Shown piece by piece: positions 23,428 to 30,019 of a DNA stretch of 30,019 bases; the stretch's first letter is position 1; each line of letters opens with the position of its first letter. The translations under genes were made by a program, and so were the position numbers. This DNA is from Melioribacteraceae bacterium (GTDB lineage: Bacteria; Bacteroidota; Ignavibacteria; Ignavibacteriales; Melioribacteraceae): positions 1-30,019 of the forward strand of contig WFQV01000494.1 of assembly GCA_015486905.1 (NCBI GenBank), read 5' to 3'. The notes below the pieces were generated by a model, which did no database searches, had not been told where the DNA came from, and saw only the letters and a program-made list of their open reading frames with translations.

Positions 23428-24669
23428 TTACCTATTTCTTCTAATGAACCAACGTTCGCCAAAGCTGAGTGAAATTCTTGCTTCAACGAACTTTTCTTTC
23501 AACAAACTCCCTTCCTTCTTGCCTCTCATTCCGGCTAAGACTCCCAAATCAATTGAGTTACCGACACCCATCGGGAACGATATGCCTGCTGAAATGTCAT
23601 ATTGGTAAATATCTTTTCCCAATATTCGATACGGTGTTTTTTGGTAGCTTAAACCAAATCTGTAACGAACCTGTTCCCAAAACGGTGAAAACGGAGTCGT
23701 CCGATTAAAATGTTCGATTCCGAAACTAATTTTAAAAGCCGAAGAAAGATATTTTTCACTTTCATTTGCAAATTTATAATTCGACCAGTTCTGCTGCAAA
23801 TAATCCGCAACAACGAGATAATTTTGATTAAAGACAAAAGAGATTCCCGAACCGAATCGCATTGGAATTTCCGTTTTTGTAAGCCCGTTCGCAATTGTAT
23901 TACCACCCACTAAATTATTAGTTGAAATAGTAGTGTCGGTATTTATTTTTGAACCGGGCGAAAATAAAATTCCCACTCTAATATTTTCAAAATTTTTCAA
24001 TCCGAGATTTTTGTTTAAATCGGGCGAAATAATTCCAAAAGTTGCACCGAACCCCATATAGCTTTTCCTTTGAACATAGCCAACGCTTCTGAAAGATGAA
24101 GTGTCCGGGAAAATTAAATTTGAATAATATTCTATTTTACCGAAATAATATTCCAACGTAGCACCGAGTGAAAAGCCAAACGGAATTTTGTAAGTGGCTC
24201 CGATAAAAAGTTTTGAAACACCTCCATCGCCCTTTAGCTCCTCGCTGTAATCGCCTACCATTGTACTTTTGAAAGATTCGGTAACATTGTAATTTACTTT
24301 CGAGAAAGGAAGAACTCCGAAAGAAGCGACAATACCATAATCCCTTTGAATAGGCACGGCAAAGGAAACACCGTTAAAATAAGTTGCTCTGCGATTAAAG
24401 GAGCTGTTAGCATCGGAAATATTATTGCCCACAAAAGATATTGCCGCTTCCAAGCGTGTTAAATTTATTCCGCTCCAGCTGGCAGGGTTAACACCGCTAA
24501 CAAAATTTCTGTCAATTACCGCCAATCCCAAATTGCCCATTCCAAATCTACGTGTGCTGAAATTGTAAACAACATCTCCTAATCCGAAGCGGGAATAGAC
24601 CGAACCTCCGGAAGCAAAAACAACCTGAGTGGTTAAAATAATAGTTAATATTTTTAAGAAATTTTTCAT
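23428..24669 (-). CDS. Outer-membrane barrel protein, OMPP1/FadL-like
   Basis: This 413-aa protein has a signal peptide (1-20, ending VFASGG). The mature N-terminus reads YSRFGLGD, then RRFGMGNLGLAVIDRNFVSGVNPASWSG, the pattern of Bacteroidota barrels annotated as OMPP1/FadL-like hydrophobic-compound transporters. Many alternating strands with aromatic ends follow, and the last strand ends in RRNR rather than a terminal Phe. ATG is preceded by AGGA. The substrate is unknown; FadL membership is judged from the N-terminal pattern only. Neighbours are a lipoprotein and a TPR gene on the same strand. Confidence 0.78.
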   Translation of the reverse strand: MKNFLKILTIILTTQVVFASGGSVYSRFGLGDVVYNFSTRRFGMGNLGLAVIDRNFVSGVNPASWSGINLTRLEAAISFVGNNISDANSSFNRRATYFNGVSFAVPIQRDYGIVASFGVLPFSKVNYNVTESFKSTMVGDYSEELKGDGGVSKLFIGATYKIPFGFSLGATLEYYFGKIEYYSNLIFPDTSSFRSVGYVQRKSYMGFGATFGIISPDLNKNLGLKNFENIRVGILFSPGSKINTDTTISTNNLVGGNTIANGLTKTEIPMRFGSGISFVFNQNYLVVADYLQQNWSNYKFANESEKYLSSAFKISFGIEHFNRTTPFSPFWEQVRYRFGLSYQKTPYRILGKDIYQYDISAGISFPMGVGNSIDLGVLAGMRGKKEGSLLKEKFVEARISLSFGERWFIRRNR

Positions 24670-24718
24670 CCGTTCCTATTTTCCGTTTTTATTTAAACTT
24701 GAATGCTTCTTATTAAAC

Positions 24719-25900
24719 TCATTTTTTGTCCGTGTAGTAAATTTCCAATACCGGTCTTTTGCTCTTGTCCGCCGCTTTCTCGGAGAACAATGAAATTAAA
24801 TTCAAACTACGATCCTCGTCCGTTGTTCGTAAAATCAATCCTTCATTTGCGGTACCATTAATCCACTTTTGAACGAAGAAAGAAATATTACCGCTGAAAG
24901 TCCAACCAACTCTCGCCAAATGAATTTGAGCCGAGCTGACGGTAGAATCCTTGTTGAGCGAGTCGGCAGCCATTTGAACAACAACCGAATCCGTCGGAGC
25001 GCTCCCTTCCCACGAGGCTGTGGAATCGATGCTTAAAGTAAAAACCGCTTTATTTATTATTGCATCCTTCGGCAGGAAGGAATCATCAAAATAGTAATAA
25101 CCGCGCATCGAATAATTGCTAAGGAGGTTAATATTGGAAACGTTTTTAATATTCGGTTGACCCGTTATCACGTGAACATCGCTTGTAATATTTTCCGTTA
25201 AAGTATCCTGAAAACTACCGGGTTTTTCAACGATTATTTTTAACACCGGCTCGTCCGGGAACCTTATGCTTGTAATCCCTTGAAAGCCTATTATTCTTTG
25301 CGTTCCCTCGTCCGGTTTTAGCATTACGCCATTGTTCTCCGGGTGCTCGGAATCTGTAGATTTCTTGACCCAATCGTAAGCTAAATTCTGCGGGAGTGAA
25401 AATTTAAGTACGCTATCGGCAGGATTGTCTAACACCGAGACAGGTGTTTGGTCATAATTCAAGGCATTTAAGCTGTCAGCGTCGTAATCCTCCGGTATCC
25501 AAAAATTATTTACTTTGTAAACGTGAAAGTTAAATGGCAGGCTTTTGTCACCCAAATAATAATTAGGTTGAATTTCTACCCAAGCTGATTTAACGTTTAG
25601 CGAATCACTATTAAGTGCATTCTTAACCGAATCGGGCAGAAGAATGTAAAAACGAATTAATGCAGTCGATGTTAAACCGTTAAATTTTCCAATCAGCACC
25701 CTCGGTGCGGGACCTAAATCCAATTTCTTGGTGAAAGTCAAACTTTTCCGTTCAATGTTCAACGTGTCGGTCTTAGCAACTTTAACTTCAAATTTATCGT
25801 AAGCAGGGAGTAAGGAACTACCCACCGCCGTAGGGCTTTCCACACAACCGTTTATTAGAAAGAGAGTAAAAAGTATTACAATCGATATTTTCTTAATCAA
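24719..25900 (-). CDS. Lipoprotein, DUF4270-like
   Basis: This 393-aa protein starts at TTG 25900, which has GGAG seven bases upstream and overlaps the previous stop by 8 bp. An ATG at 25942 is in frame, but it would add 14 residues and bury the signal in the neighbouring gene. The N-terminus is a lipoprotein signal peptide with lipobox LINGC (Cys19). The next part, SPTAVGSSLLPAYDKFEVKV, resembles the start of DUF4270 lipoproteins. The middle is beta-rich (VKSAWVEIQPNYYLGD), and the C-terminus (RPVLEIYYTDKK) recalls DNRLRE-type modules. In Bacteroidota, DUF4270 genes often neighbour glgA, as here. Function unknown. Confidence 0.75.
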   Translation of the reverse strand: MIKKISIVILFTLFLINGCVESPTAVGSSLLPAYDKFEVKVAKTDTLNIERKSLTFTKKLDLGPAPRVLIGKFNGLTSTALIRFYILLPDSVKNALNSDSLNVKSAWVEIQPNYYLGDKSLPFNFHVYKVNNFWIPEDYDADSLNALNYDQTPVSVLDNPADSVLKFSLPQNLAYDWVKKSTDSEHPENNGVMLKPDEGTQRIIGFQGITSIRFPDEPVLKIIVEKPGSFQDTLTENITSDVHVITGQPNIKNVSNINLLSNYSMRGYYYFDDSFLPKDAIINKAVFTLSIDSTASWEGSAPTDSVVVQMAADSLNKDSTVSSAQIHLARVGWTFSGNISFFVQKWINGTANEGLILRTTDEDRSLNLISLFSEKAADKSKRPVLEIYYTDKK

Positions 25901-26474
25901 GTTTTTTCTCCGTAAAATCTTTTTCAATAAAACTGCAAGCATTTAAAAAATCGACAGCAACAAAATTGGGTCTTTTATTCGGACTTTGCAAATTATTTAT
26001 TTCATTTTGACCAATTTTATTTTTAATCAAAATGGTTTTTACACCTGCTCTGTTACCGCATTCCACATCCGTCGGTTGATCGCCGATAAAATAAGAATTT
26101 GTCAAATCAATGTTGTGTTTTTTCGCTGCGTCAAAAATCATTTTCGGTGAAGGCTTTCGGCACTCGGCTAATTCCGGAGAGTCGAAATCCGGATGGTAAG
26201 GACAGTAAAAAAAATCGTCAACCTTCGTGCCGTATTTACTTAACAAATCATTAATCTTTTCGTTCACCGAGCGGACTTGTTCCTCGGTAATTATTCCCCG
26301 TGTAACACCGGACTGATTTGATATTACAATAATTTTAAATCCAAGAACGTTCTTGAGTTGTGCAAGTCCTTCCCCTACTCCGGGGTAAAGTCTCACTTGA
26401 TTAGAATCACCGAGATAACCGGGGTCGTAGTTAATCGTATCATCTCGGTCTAAAAAAACTGCGCGGACAGGCAT
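25893..26474 (-). CDS. HAD-family phosphatase, GmhB-like
   Basis: This 193-aa HAD hydrolase has the nucleophile motif FLDRDDT (Asp9, Asp11), ISNQSGVTRG as motif II (51-60), and IGDQPTDVECG as the late acidic motif (130-140). This is the D,D-heptose 1,7-bisphosphate phosphatase (GmhB)/histidinol-phosphatase family. The zinc loop of classical GmhB is Cys-x-His...Cys-x-Cys before RKP. Here the loop is CPYHP...ELAECRKP, with Tyr93 and Ala103 at two ligand positions, so zinc binding may be lost or altered. It follows glgA by 8 bp. Heptose synthesis is a guess; no other heptose gene is nearby. Confidence 0.87.
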   Translation of the reverse strand: MPVRAVFLDRDDTINYDPGYLGDSNQVRLYPGVGEGLAQLKNVLGFKIIVISNQSGVTRGIITEEQVRSVNEKINDLLSKYGTKVDDFFYCPYHPDFDSPELAECRKPSPKMIFDAAKKHNIDLTNSYFIGDQPTDVECGNRAGVKTILIKNKIGQNEINNLQSPNKRPNFVAVDFLNACSFIEKDFTEKKLD

Positions 26475-26482
26475 ATTTACAA

Positions 26483-27967
26483 TTAAGAAATTTTGGAATA
26501 AAGATTAATATACTTCTTAGCGGAGTTAAGCCAAGTGTGGTCGGATTTCATTCCGGCTGTCATTAATTTTTTCCAAGCTTTTTTATCTGTCGTAAATAAT
26601 TCGATTGCTCGTTCAATATCTTTTAACATTGCATCCACATCATATTCGTCAAATACAAAGCCGTTGCCGTTTTTGCCTTCGGAGTAATCCCGTACGGTAT
26701 CCTGTAAGCCACCCGTGCGGCGAACAATCGGGATGGTACCGTAGGCCAAACTGTACATTTGGTTTAAACCGCAAGGTTCGTATTTTGACGGCATAAGGAA
26801 CATATCCGAACCGGCTTCAATTAAATGGGCAAGCTGTTCGTCAAAACCCAAATAACAACTGAAATTGTTTTTGTATTTGACCATTGCCTCCTCGAAGAAT
26901 TCGAGGTATTTCATTTCGCCGGTTCCAAGGAGAACGAATTTGGCATTAAGTTTCATCATTTTCTTAAATGCTTTCTTAATTAAGTCGAAACCCTTGCCGG
27001 CTGAAAGGCGGGAAATAATTCCAATTACAGGCGTATCGCCATTTGCTTCGAATCCGAACTTTTCCGCCAAAGCAATTTTATTAAGCTCCTTATCCTTTAA
27101 GGATTTAATTGAATATTTTTTAGGAATGAATTTATCTTTTTCGGGATTCCAAACCCTTGAATCGATTCCGTTAAGAATGCCGACCAAATCTTTTTTGCGT
27201 TCACAAATTACGGACTCCAAGCCTTCGCCAAATTCTTTTGTGCAAATATCCTTCGCATAAGTTTCGCTAACTGTAGTAATTACATCGGCAAATTTTAAGG
27301 CAATTTTCATAAAGTTAAATTTCTTTTTGTGAATCGCGCCTTTCTCAGAATTAAGTTTTTTGGGCAGTTCGGTTTTTGCAAAGGAACTTTTTGGAAAGAT
27401 TCCTTGGTAACCTAAATTGTGTATCGTAAAGACAGTCTTAATATTTTTAAGTAGTTCGTTATCTTTGTAAATAGTTTTTAAATAAACCGGTACTAAGGCG
27501 GTTTGCCAATCGTTGCAGTGAATAATATCCGGCACCCAACCCAATTTGTCAATTAATTTGAAAACTGACTTAGCTAAAAGGATAAAACGTTCGTCGTTAT
27601 CGGGATAATATTCCCCTGTCCTCGGGTCGGTGTAAACGCTGTGCCGCCCGGAGAAATAATGCTTGTTGTCTAAAAAATAAATTTGAACCCGTGCTCTTTT
27701 TCCTACCAGAAAAGACGAACGCATTGAAAATTCAATCTCTTCTCCGTTAACTTCGGTTTTTAAATCTTTAAGCCTAACGACCTCGTGAATTTTAAACCTT
27801 CTTTCGTCAATGGCTCCGTATTTAGGCAGGACAATCCTCACTTGATGGCCCAATTCCAATAATTTTTGGGGTAAAGCGGAAGAAACATCCGCAACACCAC
27901 CGGTTTTAACGAACGGTGCTAACTCCGAAGTCACAAATAAAATTTTAAATTTTTTATTTGTAGCCAT
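26483..27967 (-). CDS. glgA: Glycogen (starch) synthase, ADP-glucose type
   Basis: This 494-aa GT5 glycosyltransferase transfers glucose from ADP-glucose to glycogen. The N-terminal KTGGVADV at 21-28 is the ADP-glucose-binding KTGG motif. Other family motifs are PDIIHCNDWQT, FTIHNLGYQGIF, TTVSETYAKDI, GIISRLSAGKG and the late PSKYEPCGLNQMYSLAYGTIPIVRRTGGLQDTV (catalytic Glu of the E-x7-E region). The length is normal. ATG is preceded by AGGACAAG. It heads the long minus-strand cluster and diverges from hutI across 189 bp. No other glycogen gene is in the window. Confidence 0.97.
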   Translation of the reverse strand: MATNKKFKILFVTSELAPFVKTGGVADVSSALPQKLLELGHQVRIVLPKYGAIDERRFKIHEVVRLKDLKTEVNGEEIEFSMRSSFLVGKRARVQIYFLDNKHYFSGRHSVYTDPRTGEYYPDNDERFILLAKSVFKLIDKLGWVPDIIHCNDWQTALVPVYLKTIYKDNELLKNIKTVFTIHNLGYQGIFPKSSFAKTELPKKLNSEKGAIHKKKFNFMKIALKFADVITTVSETYAKDICTKEFGEGLESVICERKKDLVGILNGIDSRVWNPEKDKFIPKKYSIKSLKDKELNKIALAEKFGFEANGDTPVIGIISRLSAGKGFDLIKKAFKKMMKLNAKFVLLGTGEMKYLEFFEEAMVKYKNNFSCYLGFDEQLAHLIEAGSDMFLMPSKYEPCGLNQMYSLAYGTIPIVRRTGGLQDTVRDYSEGKNGNGFVFDEYDVDAMLKDIERAIELFTTDKKAWKKLMTAGMKSDHTWLNSAKKYINLYSKIS

Positions 27968-28156
27968 TTTTTACTTGTCCTTTTTTTTGTAAAACCGTAA
28001 TTTAATAAATTAAACTTTCTTTAACAAAGTAAACGGCTCTTTCGAGTAAAGTAACAAGTGTTTGAGCCAATATTTTCAATAGCTTCGTTAAATTGCGGAG
28101 GCTATTGTTTAATAAAATCAATATGAAATCAGATTACAAATTTGGTAAAATACAAA
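27968..28156. promoter_or_regulatory. Divergent promoter region between glgA and hutI
   Basis: The 189 bp must hold promoters for both directions. It contains an inverted repeat CAATAGC (28077-28083) and GCTATTG (28101-28107) with a 17-base loop, and a weaker GGCTC (28035-28039)/GAGCC (28064-28068) pair. Either could be an operator or a leader hairpin. No clear -35/-10 pair stands out, and the usual Bacteroidota TAnnTTTG signal is not convincing. Confidence 0.4.
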
Positions 28157-29410
28157 ATGAATAAATTAACTCTTCTTAAAAATGCTGGACAAATAGTAAC
28201 GGTGGATTCTAACGGGCAAGGGTTTTTGCGCGGTAAAAATATGTCCCGGCTATATGTATTGGAAAACCGTTCCGTAGTGATAGAAAACGGTTTGATTAAG
28301 GACTTCCCACTCTCCGCCGCAACCGTCGAGAGCAAATTCGATGAGATAATTGACATTGACGGGAAAGTTGTTTTACCCGGTTTGATTGACTGCCACACGC
28401 ACACGGCTTTCGCAGGCTCACGCGCGAACGAGTTTCGTCAAAAACTTGCCGGCGTCAGCTACGAAGAGATTGCCAAACAAGGCGGCGGAATAAACGCTAC
28501 AGTGGAAGCCGTTAGAAAATCTTCTTTTGAAGAGTTAGTTAAAATAGTCAAACCGAGAATAGATTATTTCATTTCGCAAGGCGTTACTACTTTGGAAATA
28601 AAAAGCGGTTACGGATTAAGTTACTACGACGAAATCAAACTGCTGCAAGTAATAAACCATTTAAAATCAATTTACCCGATTGACATAGTTCCTACATTTT
28701 TAGGAGCACACACTTACCCTCCGGAATACAAAAACGAACACGGGAAGTATTTGGAATTGTTGACAGAAAACTTAATACCTTATGTTGCAGAAAACAAATT
28801 AGCTGAGTTCTGCGACGCCTTCTGCGAAACAACGGCATTCTCCGCCGAAGAATCTGAGGTTATTCTTAAAGCAGCTAAGAAAAACGGGCTTAAAATAAAA
28901 CTCCACACGGAACAATTTAATTCGATTGGCGGACTTGACGTGGCTTTGAAATTAGACGCCGTAAGCGTGGACCATTTGGAGGTCGTTAAAGAATCCGATA
29001 TTCGTAAAATTGCGACAAGCGATGCGGTAGCCGTTCTGCTGCCGGGCGTCTCTTTCTTCCTCGACTACGGTTACGCACCGGCACGAAAGTTAATCGATGC
29101 AAATGCAATAGTTGCTATTTCTACTGACTTTAACCCCGGCTCCAGCCATATTCCGAATTTGAATTTGATAATGAGCCTCGCAGCATTGAAAATGGAAATG
29201 ACAATAGAAGAAACTATTTCCGCCGTGACAATCAACGCAGCAAAGGCATTGGGCGTTCAAGAAAAAAGAGGAAGTCTGGAAATAGGGAAAGCTGCGGACT
29301 TAGCCGTTTTCGGAGCGGAAGAATATTCCGAAATAGTTTACAACGTCGGTACTAACCTTAACGAAATGACAATTAAAAACGGCAATGTGATTTATGAACG
29401 AAGAGATTGA
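28157..29410 (+). CDS. hutI: Imidazolonepropionase
   Basis: This 417-aa metal-dependent amidohydrolase catalyses the third step of histidine breakdown (imidazolonepropionate to formiminoglutamate). The metal motif HTH is at 80-82 (LIDCHTHTAFAGSR). Further ligands lie in FLGAHTYPPEY, LHTEQFN and the Asp of ISTDFNPGS. The segment IKSGYGL is typical of HutI. The ATG at 28157 is preferred to an in-frame TTG at 28142, which lacks conserved residues downstream of it. No other hut gene (hutH, hutU, ftcD) is visible. The gene overlaps the small helical protein after it by 17 bp. Confidence 0.96.
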   Translation: MNKLTLLKNAGQIVTVDSNGQGFLRGKNMSRLYVLENRSVVIENGLIKDFPLSAATVESKFDEIIDIDGKVVLPGLIDCHTHTAFAGSRANEFRQKLAGVSYEEIAKQGGGINATVEAVRKSSFEELVKIVKPRIDYFISQGVTTLEIKSGYGLSYYDEIKLLQVINHLKSIYPIDIVPTFLGAHTYPPEYKNEHGKYLELLTENLIPYVAENKLAEFCDAFCETTAFSAEESEVILKAAKKNGLKIKLHTEQFNSIGGLDVALKLDAVSVDHLEVVKESDIRKIATSDAVAVLLPGVSFFLDYGYAPARKLIDANAIVAISTDFNPGSSHIPNLNLIMSLAALKMEMTIEETISAVTINAAKALGVQEKRGSLEIGKAADLAVFGAEEYSEIVYNVGTNLNEMTIKNGNVIYERRD

Positions 29411-29927
29411 AAGTAACGTTCCGCGTAAGGAAGAAGACAGCCCCGCCTTTTTGGTGCACGTTTTAAAAAGCAACAAAATTCCAAGGGAAATAGATTACTC
29501 TAAAATCACTAATCCGATTCAGCTTAAAAGGATTCAAAACTCAACGATTCAAATCGAAGGATACATTGAAAATTTACTCGATATTCAAACACGCTTGTCC
29601 AAAATAAAAAATGATTTATCAACCGGTAAAATCCCAGACGAAAAATTCCTTGAAAGCAAATCCGAAATTTGCGAAGATACACTGAAAAACTTATTTGAAA
29701 TAGTCGCTTTGATTTTCAACATTGCTGAAAACCAACAACCCGAAAAACGGAAAGCGCTTCTGCCATTGATTCTTTCAATCGAGGAAAGAACGGAAATCTT
29801 AAAAAACGAATTCGAAGAAATATTCGAACATACGCAAAACAGTAATTGGGAATGGAAGCTGCACAACATTCATGATTCGATAGTTAATCAGTTAAAAGAA
29901 ATAAAAAATTTGTTAATGTTTACCTAA
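29394..29927 (+). CDS. Small helical protein of unknown function
   Basis: This 177-aa protein is soluble and has no signal peptide. The sequence is almost all helix with a charged heptad-like pattern (for example QLKRIQNSTIQIEGYIENLLDIQTRLSKIKNDL and HNIHDSIVNQLKEIKNLL), suggesting a coiled coil or helical bundle. The ATG lies within the end of hutI, so translation is probably coupled. It does not show the Gly-rich motif of formiminotransferase-cyclodeaminase, so it is not an obvious next step of histidine breakdown. No family recognised. Confidence 0.75.
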   Translation: MNEEIESNVPRKEEDSPAFLVHVLKSNKIPREIDYSKITNPIQLKRIQNSTIQIEGYIENLLDIQTRLSKIKNDLSTGKIPDEKFLESKSEICEDTLKNLFEIVALIFNIAENQQPEKRKALLPLILSIEERTEILKNEFEEIFEHTQNSNWEWKLHNIHDSIVNQLKEIKNLLMFT

Positions 29928-29953
29928 ATAATAAACAGGTAACAGCGGTCTTT

Positions 29954-30019
29954 ACTCGTTACTTAAGATTATTAACTTAAGACTTACTACTCGTTAAACG
30001 CTAGACGCAAGACGTAAGA
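29954..30019. repeat. Degenerate 7-bp tandem array at window end
   Basis: Nine 7-mers and a partial unit run from 29954 to the edge, including ACTCGTT, ACTTAAG (twice), ACTTACT, AGACGCA and AGACGTA. The order of unit types matches the array at 7297-7359. The array probably continues beyond the window. It lies 26 bp past the stop codon of the small helical protein. Confidence 0.75.

Noticed and set aside
29394..29927. Formiminotransferase-cyclodeaminase as the gene after hutI
   Set aside because: The helical protein lacks the Gly-rich motif of that family and has no other matching segment.

Overview
The window is AT-rich bacterial chromosome and fits the Bacteroidota/Chlorobi assemblage, most likely an Ignavibacteria-type organism. 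The clues are family-level: an HU-like domain joined through a membrane helix to a SPOR domain, a long DUF92 protein, a Bacteroidota-style lipoprotein beside glgA, FadL-like and TonB-dependent-like barrels, many TPR proteins, and weak ribosome-binding sites with frequent TTG/GTG starts. No tRNA, rRNA, CRISPR array, insertion sequence or prophage gene was seen. The taxon is an inference.

Layout. (1) 1-6211 is all minus strand: the 5' part of ruvX/yqgF cut by the window edge, a 605-bp repeat-filled spacer, a bifunctional (p)ppGpp synthase/hydrolase, and a small operon of an FAD disulfide reductase, upp and a secreted TPR protein. (2) 6212-7750 is a 1.5-kb gene-free tract packed with palindromes and degenerate 7- and 8-bp tandem arrays. 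(3) 7751-9860, plus strand, holds a secreted NHL-type propeller followed by three small membrane proteins, one of them DUF2085; it runs tail to tail into tonB with a 32-bp overlap. (4) 9829-27967 is one minus-strand run of 15 genes with no gap above 49 bp. In transcription order: glgA, a GmhB-like phosphatase, a DUF4270-like lipoprotein, a FadL-like barrel, a TPR lipoprotein-like/secreted protein, glyA, tatC, a long-chain polyprenyl diphosphate synthase, a DUF92 protein, a 986-aa TPR protein, a barrel with a TonB-box-like segment, an HU-SPOR protein, exbB, exbD and tonB. (5) 28157-29927, plus strand, holds hutI and a small helical protein. The window ends inside another tandem array.

How it fits together. 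The long minus-strand run is mostly envelope biology: TonB/ExbBD power for outer-membrane barrels, periplasmic TPR scaffolds, Tat export, isoprenoid side-chain synthesis and a peptidoglycan-binding SPOR protein, with glycogen synthesis and one-carbon metabolism mixed in. The most unusual signals are in the non-coding DNA. Three copies of a CCTGCC-type palindrome each sit inside a short tandem array, and two intergenic regions 5.5 kb apart share the same three-block composite element. I found no clear defence or other dedicated new system. The best candidates for something undescribed are the composite palindrome-in-array repeats, the unknown four-gene membrane operon, and the large-TPR/plug-poor-barrel/HU-SPOR/ExbBD-TonB block.
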